Assembly (NCBI GenBank): GCA_934373635.1
Contig: CAKROZ010000008.1
Coordinates: forward strand, 1 to 64,000
Source of the DNA: an uncultured Eubacteriales bacterium
GTDB taxonomy: Bacteria; Bacillota; Clostridia; Oscillospirales; CAG-272
Direction: 5' to 3'
Length of the DNA: 64,000 nt
Both the position numbers and the translations under genes were made by a program. This document shows, piece after piece, positions 49,006 through 56,529 of this stretch; the first letter of the stretch is position 1, and each line of letters starts with the position of its first letter. The notes beneath the pieces are model-generated. The model saw nothing but the letters and a program-made list of their open reading frames with translations. It did no database searches and was not told the DNA's origin.

Positions 49006-49888
49006 CGAAACCTATTCCGACCTCGCCGCCGCGGGGAGAAAAGCAGAGGGTGCGATCAAACGCACCCTCAAAGAATTTTACCCCTATTTTATCCTGTTTT
49101 TCGACATCGTATTTACGGTGTCGTCGACGTTCTTCACGGGCGCCGTCGTCAACCCCTTTTCGGCGCAGTTTTTCATCAACCTCGCGACCTCGATCACGAC
49201 GACGATGCTATGCTATACCTGCTACCTCGGCTACGGGGAGAGAAGGGAAAAGGAGACGATGCCCGGCTTCTCGGAGAATTGGGCGCGCTGGGCGTCTCTC
49301 TCCCGTACCGTCCGCGCCGATAAGCAGGAGGAATTCAACGCCTTTTGCCTGCGGCAGGTCGCCGAAGAGCGGGAGGGAAAGCGGCGGGAGATCATCGAGA
49401 ACCGCACGACGATCTCCTATCATACCTACCTTGAGACCTATCGCACGGCGGCAAAGAGTCGGCTCGCCGCGCTCGTCCGCGAGGGCACGCTTTCTCCCTC
49501 CGACGCGCGGGCGATCCGCAGGGCGAACGGAAAGATCCGTGTCCGCCCGATCCGCCCGCTTCTGATCCTTTGCGGCACGCGCTCGGGCTCTCTCAACGAC
49601 GCGGGGCGGAGCGGCGTCTCTTATACCGCCCTGTCTCTCGTCTCGCGCCCTGTGATGATGTTGATCGTCTCCGCGGTGCTGAACATGTTCACGGGCACCT
49701 TTACGGGGCTTGCGGACGGCTCGACGATTTTCCGCATGATCTATCAGGTCTTGATGATCGTCCTCGCCTCCATGACGGGCTACGCCGCGGGCGGAAAGAA
49801 CGTCGCCAAAGAGAGCGACCGCGTCAAGGCGCGCACCCTCTTCCTCGAGCGCTTCCTCGAAAACGAAAAGACAGAAAGATCGGCATAA
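48998..49888 (+). CDS. Polytopic membrane protein of unknown role
   Basis: A 296-residue protein overlapping the holin-like gene by 8 bases. Two hydrophobic helices lie near 28-70 and two more near 225-275, separated by a charged cytosolic segment (EEFNAFCLRQVAEEREGKR). It is the last gene of the late operon. It might take part in lysis or exclusion; I cannot place it in a family. Confidence 0.55.
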   Translation: MLDETYSDLAAAGRKAEGAIKRTLKEFYPYFILFFDIVFTVSSTFFTGAVVNPFSAQFFINLATSITTTMLCYTCYLGYGERREKETMPGFSENWARWASLSRTVRADKQEEFNAFCLRQVAEEREGKRREIIENRTTISYHTYLETYRTAAKSRLAALVREGTLSPSDARAIRRANGKIRVRPIRPLLILCGTRSGSLNDAGRSGVSYTALSLVSRPVMMLIVSAVLNMFTGTFTGLADGSTIFRMIYQVLMIVLASMTGYAAGGKNVAKESDRVKARTLFLERFLENEKTERSA

Positions 49889-49926
49889 AAACCGCCCTCC
49901 CGCAACAAATACGGGAGGGCGGTTCT
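49887..49926. terminator. Strong bidirectional terminator
   Basis: AACCGCCCTCCCG and CGGGAGGGCGGTT arms between the converging late operon and hicB. Confidence 0.9.
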
Positions 49927-50318
49927 TATTCCTCGATACGCAATTCTTTTTTCAATGCTTTCTGCAAAGCCGCGGAGAAGTTGATATTTGCACGTTCGGC
50001 TTCTTCGTTCAGCCACGAGGGGAGCGTGACATTTTTTCGCACGGTGCGCATTTCGTGCTTTCTCCGATATTCGTCGAAGTCCACATCGACAAGCGTCATG
50101 AGCGCCCCGTCGCGCGAGGTGACCTCATCGGGTGCGGTAGGGAGGGGGATCGCTTTTCCTTCGTCCTGACGGTAACAGCCGCACATACCGATCGCGTCCC
50201 GCGCCATTTCCATAGCGTCGGCGATGGTTTCCCCTTGCGTCCCGATTTCAAAATCGGGGATATCCACCGTGTAAAAATCCTTGTCTTTTTGAATAAAAAT
50301 AGGGTATGCGTGTTTCAC
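49926..50318 (-). CDS. hicB: HicB-type antitoxin
   Basis: A 130-residue protein. The N-terminal part has the HicB partial RNase H-like fold (YPIFIQKDKDFYTVDIPDFE, then a DAMEMARDAIGM helix) and the C-terminus an RHH/HTH-like helix (LPSWLNEEAERANINFSAAL). It binds and blocks HicA and represses their operon. It follows hicA with a 73-base gap on the same strand. Confidence 0.9.
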   Translation of the reverse strand: MKHAYPIFIQKDKDFYTVDIPDFEIGTQGETIADAMEMARDAIGMCGCYRQDEGKAIPLPTAPDEVTSRDGALMTLVDVDFDEYRRKHEMRTVRKNVTLPSWLNEEAERANINFSAALQKALKKELRIEE

Positions 50319-50391
50319 TTTTTGTTCTCCTTTCGAGGTTCACATACAATACATGTTCACATTCACATTTATATTGATCGCGGGGAGGGGC

Positions 50392-50565
50392 TTATTTCAG
50401 CCCCCGCCGCTTGATGATTGCTTTTGCTAAGAGTTCCGATATTTCTTTGTGCCGTGGGATCGCTTCGATGTCTTTTCCGTTTGTGTATACCGCGTGATTT
50501 CCACCTTCTCGAACTTTGTACCAACCGTTGCCTTCGAGAAGCTTTACAAGGTCTTTATGTTTCAT
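50392..50565 (-). CDS. hicA: HicA mRNA interferase toxin
   Basis: A 57-residue protein: MKHKDLVKLLEGNGWYKVRE, then GGNHAVYTNG with the catalytic His24, and RHKEISELLAKAIIK. This is a full-length HicA double-stranded-RNA-binding-fold RNase. A TAAGGAGGTGAGG ribosome site lies before the ATG. The toxin comes first, as is usual for hicAB, under a consensus promoter. It stabilises the prophage or acts in defence. Confidence 0.9.
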   Translation of the reverse strand: MKHKDLVKLLEGNGWYKVREGGNHAVYTNGKDIEAIPRHKEISELLAKAIIKRRGLK

Positions 50566-50588
50566 CGCCTCACCTCCTTACATATAAT

Positions 50589-50617
50589 ATTATACACATT
50601 TTATGCGCATTTGTCAA
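50589..50617 (-). promoter_or_regulatory. Promoter of hicAB
   Basis: On the minus strand TTGACA, 17 bases, TATAAT; both boxes are perfect. The start codon of hicA is about 24 bases downstream. Confidence 0.9.
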
Positions 50618-50665
50618 TAGGTTTTGCAAAAAAATAAAATTTTTTTGAGAAAATTTTTTATCCCC

Positions 50666-50695
50666 TTGACCCCGATTTTCTTCCTATGGTATAAT
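50666..50695 (+). promoter_or_regulatory. Promoter of candidate ncRNA
   Basis: TTGACC, 18 bases, TATAAT, in the opposite direction to hicAB. Confidence 0.75.
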
Positions 50696-50701
50696 AAAAA
50701 T

Positions 50702-50819
50702 GCACCGGGCGTTTCTGCCCGCACCGGTGCCGCATGTTTATTATATCACCCTTTCCTTTTCAATCTGCCGCCCCGTCGGCAGAGGAAATCCCCCGAGAAC
50801 CACGCTCGGGGGATTTTTC
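50702..50819 (+). ncRNA. Candidate structured small RNA, about 118 nt
   Basis: Downstream of a good promoter lies a chain of hairpins: GCACCGG...CCGGTGC with an inner GCG/CGC (50702-50730), CTGCCG...CGGCAG (50765-50782), and a terminator ATCCCCCGAG...CTCGGGGGAT-TTTT (50788-50818). An open frame across it lacks a ribosome site and has no protein-like composition. No known RNA family is recognised. Confidence 0.55.
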
Positions 50820-50903
50820 TATTTATTTGATTCCGCTTTTTATTTTTCCTTTTCAAGTTCTTCCAAAGCCTTACGCATGTTGACGAGTTGCCGATTGATA
50901 GTG

Positions 50904-51149
50904 TTATTTCGTAACAATATCGTTTTGCAAGGCGGCAAGTTGCCGTTTCGTAGAGTCAAGCTCTTTTTTTAGTGTTTCTGTTTCGTCTTTTTGATATTGA
51001 AGCATTTTTAGGAGTTCGTTTGTGTTATAGTTGATTTTTCTGTACACCGCAAAAAATACTCCTGCAATCACGGCAAAAGCCACATAAGTAACGATTGATA
51101 AATTCCGCAGTGAGTTGTTGAGACTGTCTAACAATTCCATATAGCTCAT
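50904..51149 (-). CDS. Small membrane-anchored coiled-coil protein
   Basis: An 81-residue protein with one hydrophobic helix (about 18-38, IVTYVAFAVIAGVFFAVY) and a C-terminal coiled coil (MLQYQKDETETLKKELDSTK). It follows the larger membrane coiled-coil gene by about 20 bases on the same strand, so the two may work together, for example at the envelope in superinfection exclusion. That role is inferred. Confidence 0.55.
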   Translation of the reverse strand: MSYMELLDSLNNSLRNLSIVTYVAFAVIAGVFFAVYRKINYNTNELLKMLQYQKDETETLKKELDSTKRQLAALQNDIVTK

Positions 51150-51169
51150 GTATGAAATCCTCCAAATTG

Positions 51170-51919
51170 TTATTTATAAAGTTTCTTTTCCAGTTTTGCT
51201 TTTCTTACTTCCCAAGGATTGGAACGGTCGAGCAATCCGTAGGAAATTGCATTGTTGCATGTTGCGAGAGCTTCTTCGATTTTTCCGTGCTTTTCGAGTA
51301 GGATCGCTTTCTTTTTCTGCGTGTTGACGATTACGGCATATTCGGCGCATTGCTTTTTCAAAAACGGAAGGTTTTCGAGATCGAGATCCGCAATCTCTAC
51401 GAGAAGGTACCACATGCGATCATCGAGCTCTCGGAAAGGGTAGAGGTCATTCATACATCGCTCGAGAAAATAGTGATAAATGCGAGCATATTTTTCTCTC
51501 GGGAACGTATGACGGGCGGATTGAACAACATATTCGCATCGCTCAAATTCTCGAAAAGTAAGTGCTTTTTCGAAAGCACTATAATACTTTGCGATCTCTC
51601 TGTTCGCCGTTTCATTCTGAACAATTTCAGCGAGTTCATATGCCGAGTATCGCGTCATAAAATAATCCCAAGCCGACAAATTCTCGCGTTTGAATTTGTA
51701 ATACTCATCCTCAGTGAGAAGTTTTTGTAGCTCCGCGGATCTTTTAGCGATCACTTCGTCTTTGATTCGCTTTTTCTCCCGTTCTTCTTCCTGTAATTTT
51801 TCTATGCGTAGTCTTTCCGCTTCCTCCTTTCTTTTTTTGTCAATCTTGCTTTTGATGATTTCTTTGATGATTTTCCAAGTCGTCGATAAAGCAATGATTG
51901 CGATAAAAAAGTAAAACAC
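51170..51919 (-). CDS. Membrane-anchored coiled-coil/TPR-like protein
   Basis: A 249-residue protein. I start at the GTG at 51919 right after GGAGGGGCGAA; an upstream ATG at 52015 adds an unlikely Cys/Phe-rich head over hairpins. An N-terminal helix (FYFFIAIIALSTTW) is followed by a long charged coiled coil (ERLRIEKLQEEEREKKRIKD) and a helical repeat region (KKAILLEKHGKIEEALATCN) like a TPR. It sits in the lysogeny module, possibly as an exclusion or defence protein. Confidence 0.55.
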   Translation of the reverse strand: MFYFFIAIIALSTTWKIIKEIIKSKIDKKRKEEAERLRIEKLQEEEREKKRIKDEVIAKRSAELQKLLTEDEYYKFKRENLSAWDYFMTRYSAYELAEIVQNETANREIAKYYSAFEKALTFREFERCEYVVQSARHTFPREKYARIYHYFLERCMNDLYPFRELDDRMWYLLVEIADLDLENLPFLKKQCAEYAVIVNTQKKKAILLEKHGKIEEALATCNNAISYGLLDRSNPWEVRKAKLEKKLYK

Positions 51920-51944
51920 TTCGCCCCTCCTTCCTTTGAAAATA

Positions 51945-52111
51945 AAAAAGTGTGTATAGCAGTGAGAGCTACACACACTGAAAAACGCAAGCTCTCGAAT
52001 TCTGTTACCACACATAATTCAAGGCATCGCAAAAGCGCGCAAAAGAGCCTACATTTTTTTCAAAATAAAATGTAGCGCTTTTGCCGATATGAATATTGAA
52101 TTATGTGTGGT
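51945..52111. repeat. Nested inverted repeats between divergent lysogeny genes
   Basis: Three concentric inverted repeats: ACCACACATAATTCAA (52007-52022) with its complement at 52096-52111; GCAAAAGCGC (52029-52038) with 52075-52084; CTACATTTT (52049-52057) with 52067-52075. A further AGTGTGT/ACACACT-type hairpin lies at about 51950-51982. No gene is here. It is a cruciform, operator cluster or structured RNA. Confidence 0.75.
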
Positions 52112-52178
52112 GCTTATATTGTAGCATATTTTATCCCGATTTTTCAATAGAAAATTCAAAAAAAGACGAAAATAATCA

Positions 52179-52207
52179 TTGACATACTATCGATAGTATG
52201 ATAAAAT
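52179..52207 (+). promoter_or_regulatory. Promoter of RHH gene with operator in its spacer
   Basis: TTGACA, 17 bases, TAAAAT. The perfect 18-bp palindrome CATACTATCGATAGTATG (52183-52200) fills the spacer, so a bound repressor would block RNA polymerase. Confidence 0.8.
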
Positions 52208-52227
52208 CAAGGAAAAGGAGGTATACC

Positions 52228-52413
52228 ATGGAAAATAGAAAAAGCAGAACATCAACCAAGGTGAAGGCGCGCTATAACAAAAAGACATATATTGTTGTAT
52301 CTGCCGCCATTCCCAAAGAAAAGGCTATTGCCTTCAAAGAAAAATGCATCCGAGAAGGTGTTCCTCAAGCTCAGGTGTTAAAGAAAGCAATCGAGGAATT
52401 TCTCAAAAAATAA
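52228..52413 (+). CDS. Ribbon-helix-helix regulator
   Basis: A 61-residue protein with a basic arm, a beta strand (YIVVSAAIPKEKAIAFKE) and two helices (CIREGVPQAQVLKKAIEEF), the Arc/MetJ-type RHH layout. GGAGG lies before its ATG. Its promoter contains a perfect palindrome, which suggests self-repression. As the gene just before the transposase, it may be the lysogeny or transposition repressor; there is no other CI-like repressor in the prophage. Confidence 0.7.
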   Translation: MENRKSRTSTKVKARYNKKTYIVVSAAIPKEKAIAFKEKCIREGVPQAQVLKKAIEEFLKK

Positions 52414-52449
52414 AAGCCCGTAGGACGGGCGAGGATAACGGGAGGCATC

Positions 52450-53493
52450 ATGCGACATTACAGAACCATCCAATGGAACGACAGACTGAAAATTGAGGCA
52501 TTGCATAAAGTAGGCGTTTCACCGAAGCGTATCGCCGAAGAGCTCGGCTTTCATTTTGTCACGATCTATCGAGAATTAAAGCGCGGGCAGTATGAGCATT
52601 TGAACGCAAAGGATTGGACGACGGAGATTCGTTACAGCCCGGAAAAATCGGAGGAGAAAAAGCAAGCTTACCTTCGAGCAAAAGGGGCAGATCTGAAGAT
52701 CGGCAAGGACAGGGAATACGCCGATTTCTTGGAATACATGATCGGCGAAAAGAAGTATTCCCCGGACGCCGCGCTTTCTGCCGCACGAAAAGAGGGAAAA
52801 TGTAAAGACACGGAGATCACAAGAACGACCTTGTATCGTTATATCGAGCAAGGCGTTTTTCTTTCTATTTCCAATAAAGATCTACCGATTAAGAAAAACA
52901 AGCGGAGAAAGAAGAGAACCAAGCGCTCGGCAAAGCCCCCTTGCGGGACAAGCATTGAAAAGCGTCCCGCAGAAGTGAAAACGCGTCAAGTCTTCGGACA
53001 TTGGGAGATGGATAGCGTTGAGGGGGCAAAGAAGGACAAAGAGATACTTCTTGTTTTGACGGAGAGGAAGACGCGGGACGAATTGGTGCGAAAAATGAAG
53101 GACAAAACGGCAAAAAGTGTTGTGAAAGCATTGGACGCAATCGAGTGTGAATTCGGAACGTCGCTTTTTCATCAGATATTTCGCACAATCACGGTAGACA
53201 ACGGAGCCGAATTTTCAGATGCCGCGGGAATGGAGAAAAGTATAAAACCGAACAAGAAGAGAACGCAAATATATTATTGTCACCCATATTCATATTTTGA
53301 ACGCGGCTCGAATGAAAATCAAAACCGACTGATACGCCGATTCTACCCGAAAGGATGTCACTTCAAAAACGCCACCAAAGAAGACATACAAAATGTGGAA
53401 AATTGGATGAACAATTATCCGCGAAAAATTCTGAATTGGAAGACTCCCGCCGAGCTTTTCCAGGAAAACCTACGAGAAATCATCGAAAAATAA
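52450..53493 (+). CDS. IS30-family transposase (probable prophage recombinase)
   Basis: A 347-residue DDE transposase. Residues 8-46 form the HTH_38 domain (NDRLKIEALHKVGVSPKRIA, ending RELKRG). The catalytic triad is D188 (GHWEMDSV), D250 (ITVDNGAEFSD) and E284 (SYFERGSNENQN), with the DD(33)E spacing of IS30. It is full length. It lies 50 bases from the right boundary repeat, as the last prophage gene, and no IS-like ends lie close around it, so it probably moves the whole prophage. Confidence 0.92.
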   Translation: MRHYRTIQWNDRLKIEALHKVGVSPKRIAEELGFHFVTIYRELKRGQYEHLNAKDWTTEIRYSPEKSEEKKQAYLRAKGADLKIGKDREYADFLEYMIGEKKYSPDAALSAARKEGKCKDTEITRTTLYRYIEQGVFLSISNKDLPIKKNKRRKKRTKRSAKPPCGTSIEKRPAEVKTRQVFGHWEMDSVEGAKKDKEILLVLTERKTRDELVRKMKDKTAKSVVKALDAIECEFGTSLFHQIFRTITVDNGAEFSDAAGMEKSIKPNKKRTQIYYCHPYSYFERGSNENQNRLIRRFYPKGCHFKNATKEDIQNVENWMNNYPRKILNWKTPAELFQENLREIIEK

Positions 53494-53518
53494 AATAATT
53501 CGATTTTTTTCCAACTTT

Positions 53519-53526
53519 TTTGCACA
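53519..53526 (-). repeat. Right-end subterminal site
   Basis: TTTGCACA on the plus strand, the inverted partner of TGTGCAAA at 15372-15379; both are exactly 17 bases inside the boundary repeat. Confidence 0.45.
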
Positions 53527-53543
53527 AACTACTTGACATTGCT

Positions 53544-53557
53544 AAAAATACGGAAAT
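53544..53557 (+). repeat. Right prophage boundary repeat (DR-R)
   Basis: AAAAATACGGAAAT, identical to 15341-15354. Beyond it lies the clpB control region. Confidence 0.7.
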
Positions 53558-53597
53558 TTCCTGCCCGCGCGTGCGTCGGAGCCCTCTCTTCCCAAAA

Positions 53598-53624
53598 TTA
53601 GCACTCTTATTCGATGAGTGCTAA
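53598..53624. promoter_or_regulatory. CIRCE operator (HrcA binding site)
   Basis: TTAGCACTC, nine bases, GAGTGCTAA: a perfect CIRCE element. HrcA bound here represses heat-shock genes. It lies about 29 bases upstream of the likely -35 box rather than over the transcription start, and only 41 bases from the prophage end. Confidence 0.95.
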
Positions 53625-53652
53625 CGTTTACAAAAAATCCACAAAATGATCT

Positions 53653-53680
53653 TTGAAAGTTCACAAATTCGGCGTACAAT
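53653..53680 (+). promoter_or_regulatory. Promoter of clpB
   Basis: TTGAAA, 16 bases, TACAAT, leaving a leader of about 70 bases. Confidence 0.65.
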
Positions 53681-53756
53681 ATAAGCAATCGAAAAGAAGA
53701 ACCGACGGTATCGGACGAGAGATTGTCCGTACCGATGGGAAATGAGGTGAGTGTTT

Positions 53757-56381
53757 ATGGACATGAATCATATGACGGAAAAAAGTCTCGAGGCACTGCG
53801 CGAGGCGCAGGGGCTTGCCGCCTCCTCGGGGCAGCAGGCGATCGAGGACGTGCATCTTTTCGCCGCCCTGATGCATGCGAAGGACGGGCTCGTTCCCGAG
53901 ATCTTCTCCTCTCTCGGAAAGTCCTCCGAAACGATCCGCCGCGAGGCGGACGCGCTGGTCGACGCACTGCCGAAGATCGGAGGCTCGGGGTACGATCCTG
54001 ACAAAATCTATCTTTCGGCGGGGCTTGACGCCGTGCTCCGCGCGGCGGACGGCGAGCGGGAGAAGATGGGGGACGAATATCTTTCGGTCGAGCATCTGCT
54101 TCTCGCGCTTCTCGACCGCGGTGGGGAGAAGTTGAAGGAGATGTTCCGCCGTCACGGTCTGACGGGGAGCGAAGTCCTCGGCGCACTCAAAAAGATAAGG
54201 GGGAACAGCAAAGTGACAAACGAAAATCCCGAAGGCACCTATGACGTGCTGAAAAAATACGGACAGGATCTCGTGGAGATGGCGAGGGAGCATAAGCTCG
54301 ATCCCGTCATCGGCAGAGACGACGAGATTCGTAATGTGATCCGGATCCTGTCGAGAAAAACGAAGAACAATCCCTGCCTGATCGGTGAGCCCGGTGTCGG
54401 TAAGACGGCGATCGCCGAAGGGCTCGCGCAGCGTATCGTGCGGGGCGATGTGCCCGAGAATCTGAAGAACCGCACGGTCTTCTCCCTCGATATGGGCGCT
54501 CTGGTCGCGGGGGCAAAGTACCGCGGCGAATTCGAAGAGCGGCTGAAAGCCGTATTGAACGAAGTGAAGGCGAGCGAGGGCAAGATCATCCTGTTCATCG
54601 ATGAGCTTCACACGATCGTCGGTGCGGGCAAGAGCGAGGGCGCGATGGACGCCGGCAACCTCTTAAAGCCTCTTCTTGCACGTGGTGAGTTGCACTGCAT
54701 CGGTGCGACGACGCTGAACGAATACCGTCAGTATATCGAGAAGGACGCGGCGCTCGAGCGTCGGTTCCAGCCCGTCATGGTGCCCGAGCCCTCAGTCGAG
54801 GACACGGTTGCCATTCTGCGCGGCTTGAAGGAACGCTACGAAGTGTATCACGGCGTCAAGATCCACGACGGTGCGCTGATCGCCGCCGCGACGCTTTCGA
54901 ATCGGTATATCTCCGACCGTTTTCTTCCCGACAAGGCGATCGACCTTGTGGATGAGGCGTGCGCGCTTATCAAGACCGAGATGAACTCGATGCCCACCGA
55001 GATGGATGAGATCTCGAGAAAGATCATGCAGCTCGAGATCGAGGAAGCGGCACTCAAAAAGGAGAGCGACAAACTGTCTGCCGAGCGCCTTTCGAAGGTA
55101 CAGAAGGAATTGTCCGACCTGCGCGAGACCTTCGGCGGGATGAAAGCCAAATGGGAACGCGAGAAGGCGGGCATCGGCAAGACGCAGAAGATCCGCGAGG
55201 AGATCGAGCGCATGAACGCGGAGATCGAAAAGGCGGAGAACGAATACAACCTTTCCCGCGCCGCAGAGCTGAAATACGGCAAGCTCCCCGGACTCAAAAA
55301 GGAGCTTGAAGAAGCGGAGGCAGAGGCGGTCAAGACGAAAAACGGCGACAGCCTGCTCCGTGATTCGGTGACGGAGGAGGAGATCGCGAAGATCGTCGCC
55401 CGTTGGACGGGAATCCCCGTTGCCAAGCTGATGGAAGGGGAGAGGGAAAAGCTCCTTCACATGGACGAGATCCTGCATAAGAGGGTCATCGGTCAGGACG
55501 AGGGCGTCGAAAAGGTATGCAACGCCATTCTTCGCTCGCGTGCGGGCATTCAGGATCCGAAACGCCCGATCGGCTCCTTCCTCTTCCTCGGACCTACCGG
55601 TGTCGGTAAGACCGAGCTTGCGAAGGCACTTGCCGCCGCGCTCTTCGACGATGAAAAGAACCTTGTGCGTATCGATATGTCGGAGTACATGGAAAAATAC
55701 AGCGTGTCGCGTCTCATCGGCGCACCTCCGGGATATGTCGGCTACGACGAGGGCGGTCAGCTGACCGAGGCGGTCCGCAGAAAGCCCTATGCCGTGGTGC
55801 TCTTCGATGAGGTGGAAAAGGCACACCCCGATGTGTTCAACGTTCTGCTCCAGGTGCTTGATGACGGTCGTATCACCGACAGTCAGGGCCGCACCGTGGA
55901 TTTCAAGAACACGATCATCATTCTGACGAGCAATCTCGGCTCGGATATCATCCTCGACGGTATCCGCGACGGCGAGATCTCCGATGAGGCGAAGGCAAAG
56001 GTCGAGGCGCTTCTGAAGCGCTCCTTCCGTCCCGAATTCCTCAACCGTCTCGACGAGATCATCACCTTCAAGCCGCTGACGAAGGAGAACATCTATGCCA
56101 TCGTCGACCTTGCCGTCGCGGCGCTGAACGCGCGGCTTGCCGACAAGCGGCTGACGCTCCGTCTGACCGACGCGGCGCGGGATTTGATTATCGAGCGCGC
56201 CTACGACCCGATTTACGGTGCGCGTCCGCTCAAGAGGTATCTGCAATCGCATGTGGAGACGCTTCTCGCGCGGAAGATGATCGCCGAGGACATCGCGCCC
56301 GACACCGAGATCACCGTCGACGTGAAGGACGGCGAATTGTTTGCGGACGTCACGGGAACGAAGACCTCCGAAACCGAATAA
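53757..56381 (+). CDS. clpB: ClpB-type disaggregase chaperone
   Basis: An 874-residue two-ring AAA+ ATPase that pulls polypeptides from aggregates with DnaK. An N-terminal Clp repeat domain (about 1-140), first AAA module with GEPGVGKT Walker A and VAGAKYRGEFEERLK pore region, a middle coiled coil (about 400-530) and second AAA module with GPTGVGKT and GAPPGYVGYDEGG pore loop. No ClpP-binding loop is seen. I start at the ATG at 53757 (GAGGTGAG upstream). CIRCE in front indicates HrcA heat-shock control. Confidence 0.95.
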   Translation: MDMNHMTEKSLEALREAQGLAASSGQQAIEDVHLFAALMHAKDGLVPEIFSSLGKSSETIRREADALVDALPKIGGSGYDPDKIYLSAGLDAVLRAADGEREKMGDEYLSVEHLLLALLDRGGEKLKEMFRRHGLTGSEVLGALKKIRGNSKVTNENPEGTYDVLKKYGQDLVEMAREHKLDPVIGRDDEIRNVIRILSRKTKNNPCLIGEPGVGKTAIAEGLAQRIVRGDVPENLKNRTVFSLDMGALVAGAKYRGEFEERLKAVLNEVKASEGKIILFIDELHTIVGAGKSEGAMDAGNLLKPLLARGELHCIGATTLNEYRQYIEKDAALERRFQPVMVPEPSVEDTVAILRGLKERYEVYHGVKIHDGALIAAATLSNRYISDRFLPDKAIDLVDEACALIKTEMNSMPTEMDEISRKIMQLEIEEAALKKESDKLSAERLSKVQKELSDLRETFGGMKAKWEREKAGIGKTQKIREEIERMNAEIEKAENEYNLSRAAELKYGKLPGLKKELEEAEAEAVKTKNGDSLLRDSVTEEEIAKIVARWTGIPVAKLMEGEREKLLHMDEILHKRVIGQDEGVEKVCNAILRSRAGIQDPKRPIGSFLFLGPTGVGKTELAKALAAALFDDEKNLVRIDMSEYMEKYSVSRLIGAPPGYVGYDEGGQLTEAVRRKPYAVVLFDEVEKAHPDVFNVLLQVLDDGRITDSQGRTVDFKNTIIILTSNLGSDIILDGIRDGEISDEAKAKVEALLKRSFRPEFLNRLDEIITFKPLTKENIYAIVDLAVAALNARLADKRLTLRLTDAARDLIIERAYDPIYGARPLKRYLQSHVETLLARKMIAEDIAPDTEITVDVKDGELFADVTGTKTSETE

Positions 56382-56392
56382 AATCAACCGAA

Positions 56393-56433
56393 CGAGGGCT
56401 TATGCCGCCACGGCATAAGCCCTCGCTTTTTCT
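56393..56433 (+). terminator. Terminator of clpB
   Basis: CGAGGGCTTATGCCG and CGGCATAAGCCCTCG perfect 15-bp arms on a 3-base loop, followed by CTTTTTCT. Confidence 0.95.
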
Positions 56434-56529
56434 GTTTTTGAATGGGCGCGATTTTTTGGTGCAGACCTGCTCTTTGAAGCGGGGTGATTCTTGGCTTTGT
56501 TTGCTCCCTGCGGGTTTTGTACGGGGCTT

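Larger units (their letters stand above)
15355..53543 (+). mobile_element. Transposase-bearing prophage, about 38.2 kb
   Basis: The segment contains a full head-packaging gene set (terS, terL, portal, minor capsid, scaffold, capsid), connectors, tail proteins, replication and recombination genes, TA genes and effector cassettes. It is bounded by a 14-bp direct repeat. The only recombinase is an IS30-family DDE transposase at the right end; no tyrosine or serine integrase is seen. TGTGCAAA occurs exactly 17 bases inside each end in inverted orientation (15372-15379 and 53519-53526). Borders are inferred from the repeat and gene content, not from an empty-site comparison. Confidence 0.8.

Noticed and set aside
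50700..50972. 90-residue protein starting at the ATG next to the 50666 promoter
   Set aside because: It spans the hairpins and terminator, is hydrophobic without pattern and lacks a ribosome site; an RNA explains the region better, although the TATAAT-N4-ATG spacing is like the effector cassettes.
52450..53493. Independent IS30 insertion sequence inside the prophage
   Set aside because: I find no flanking inverted repeats close to the gene on its left side, and the gene lies exactly at the prophage end; a phage-owned transposase is the simpler reading, though an empty-site comparison is needed.
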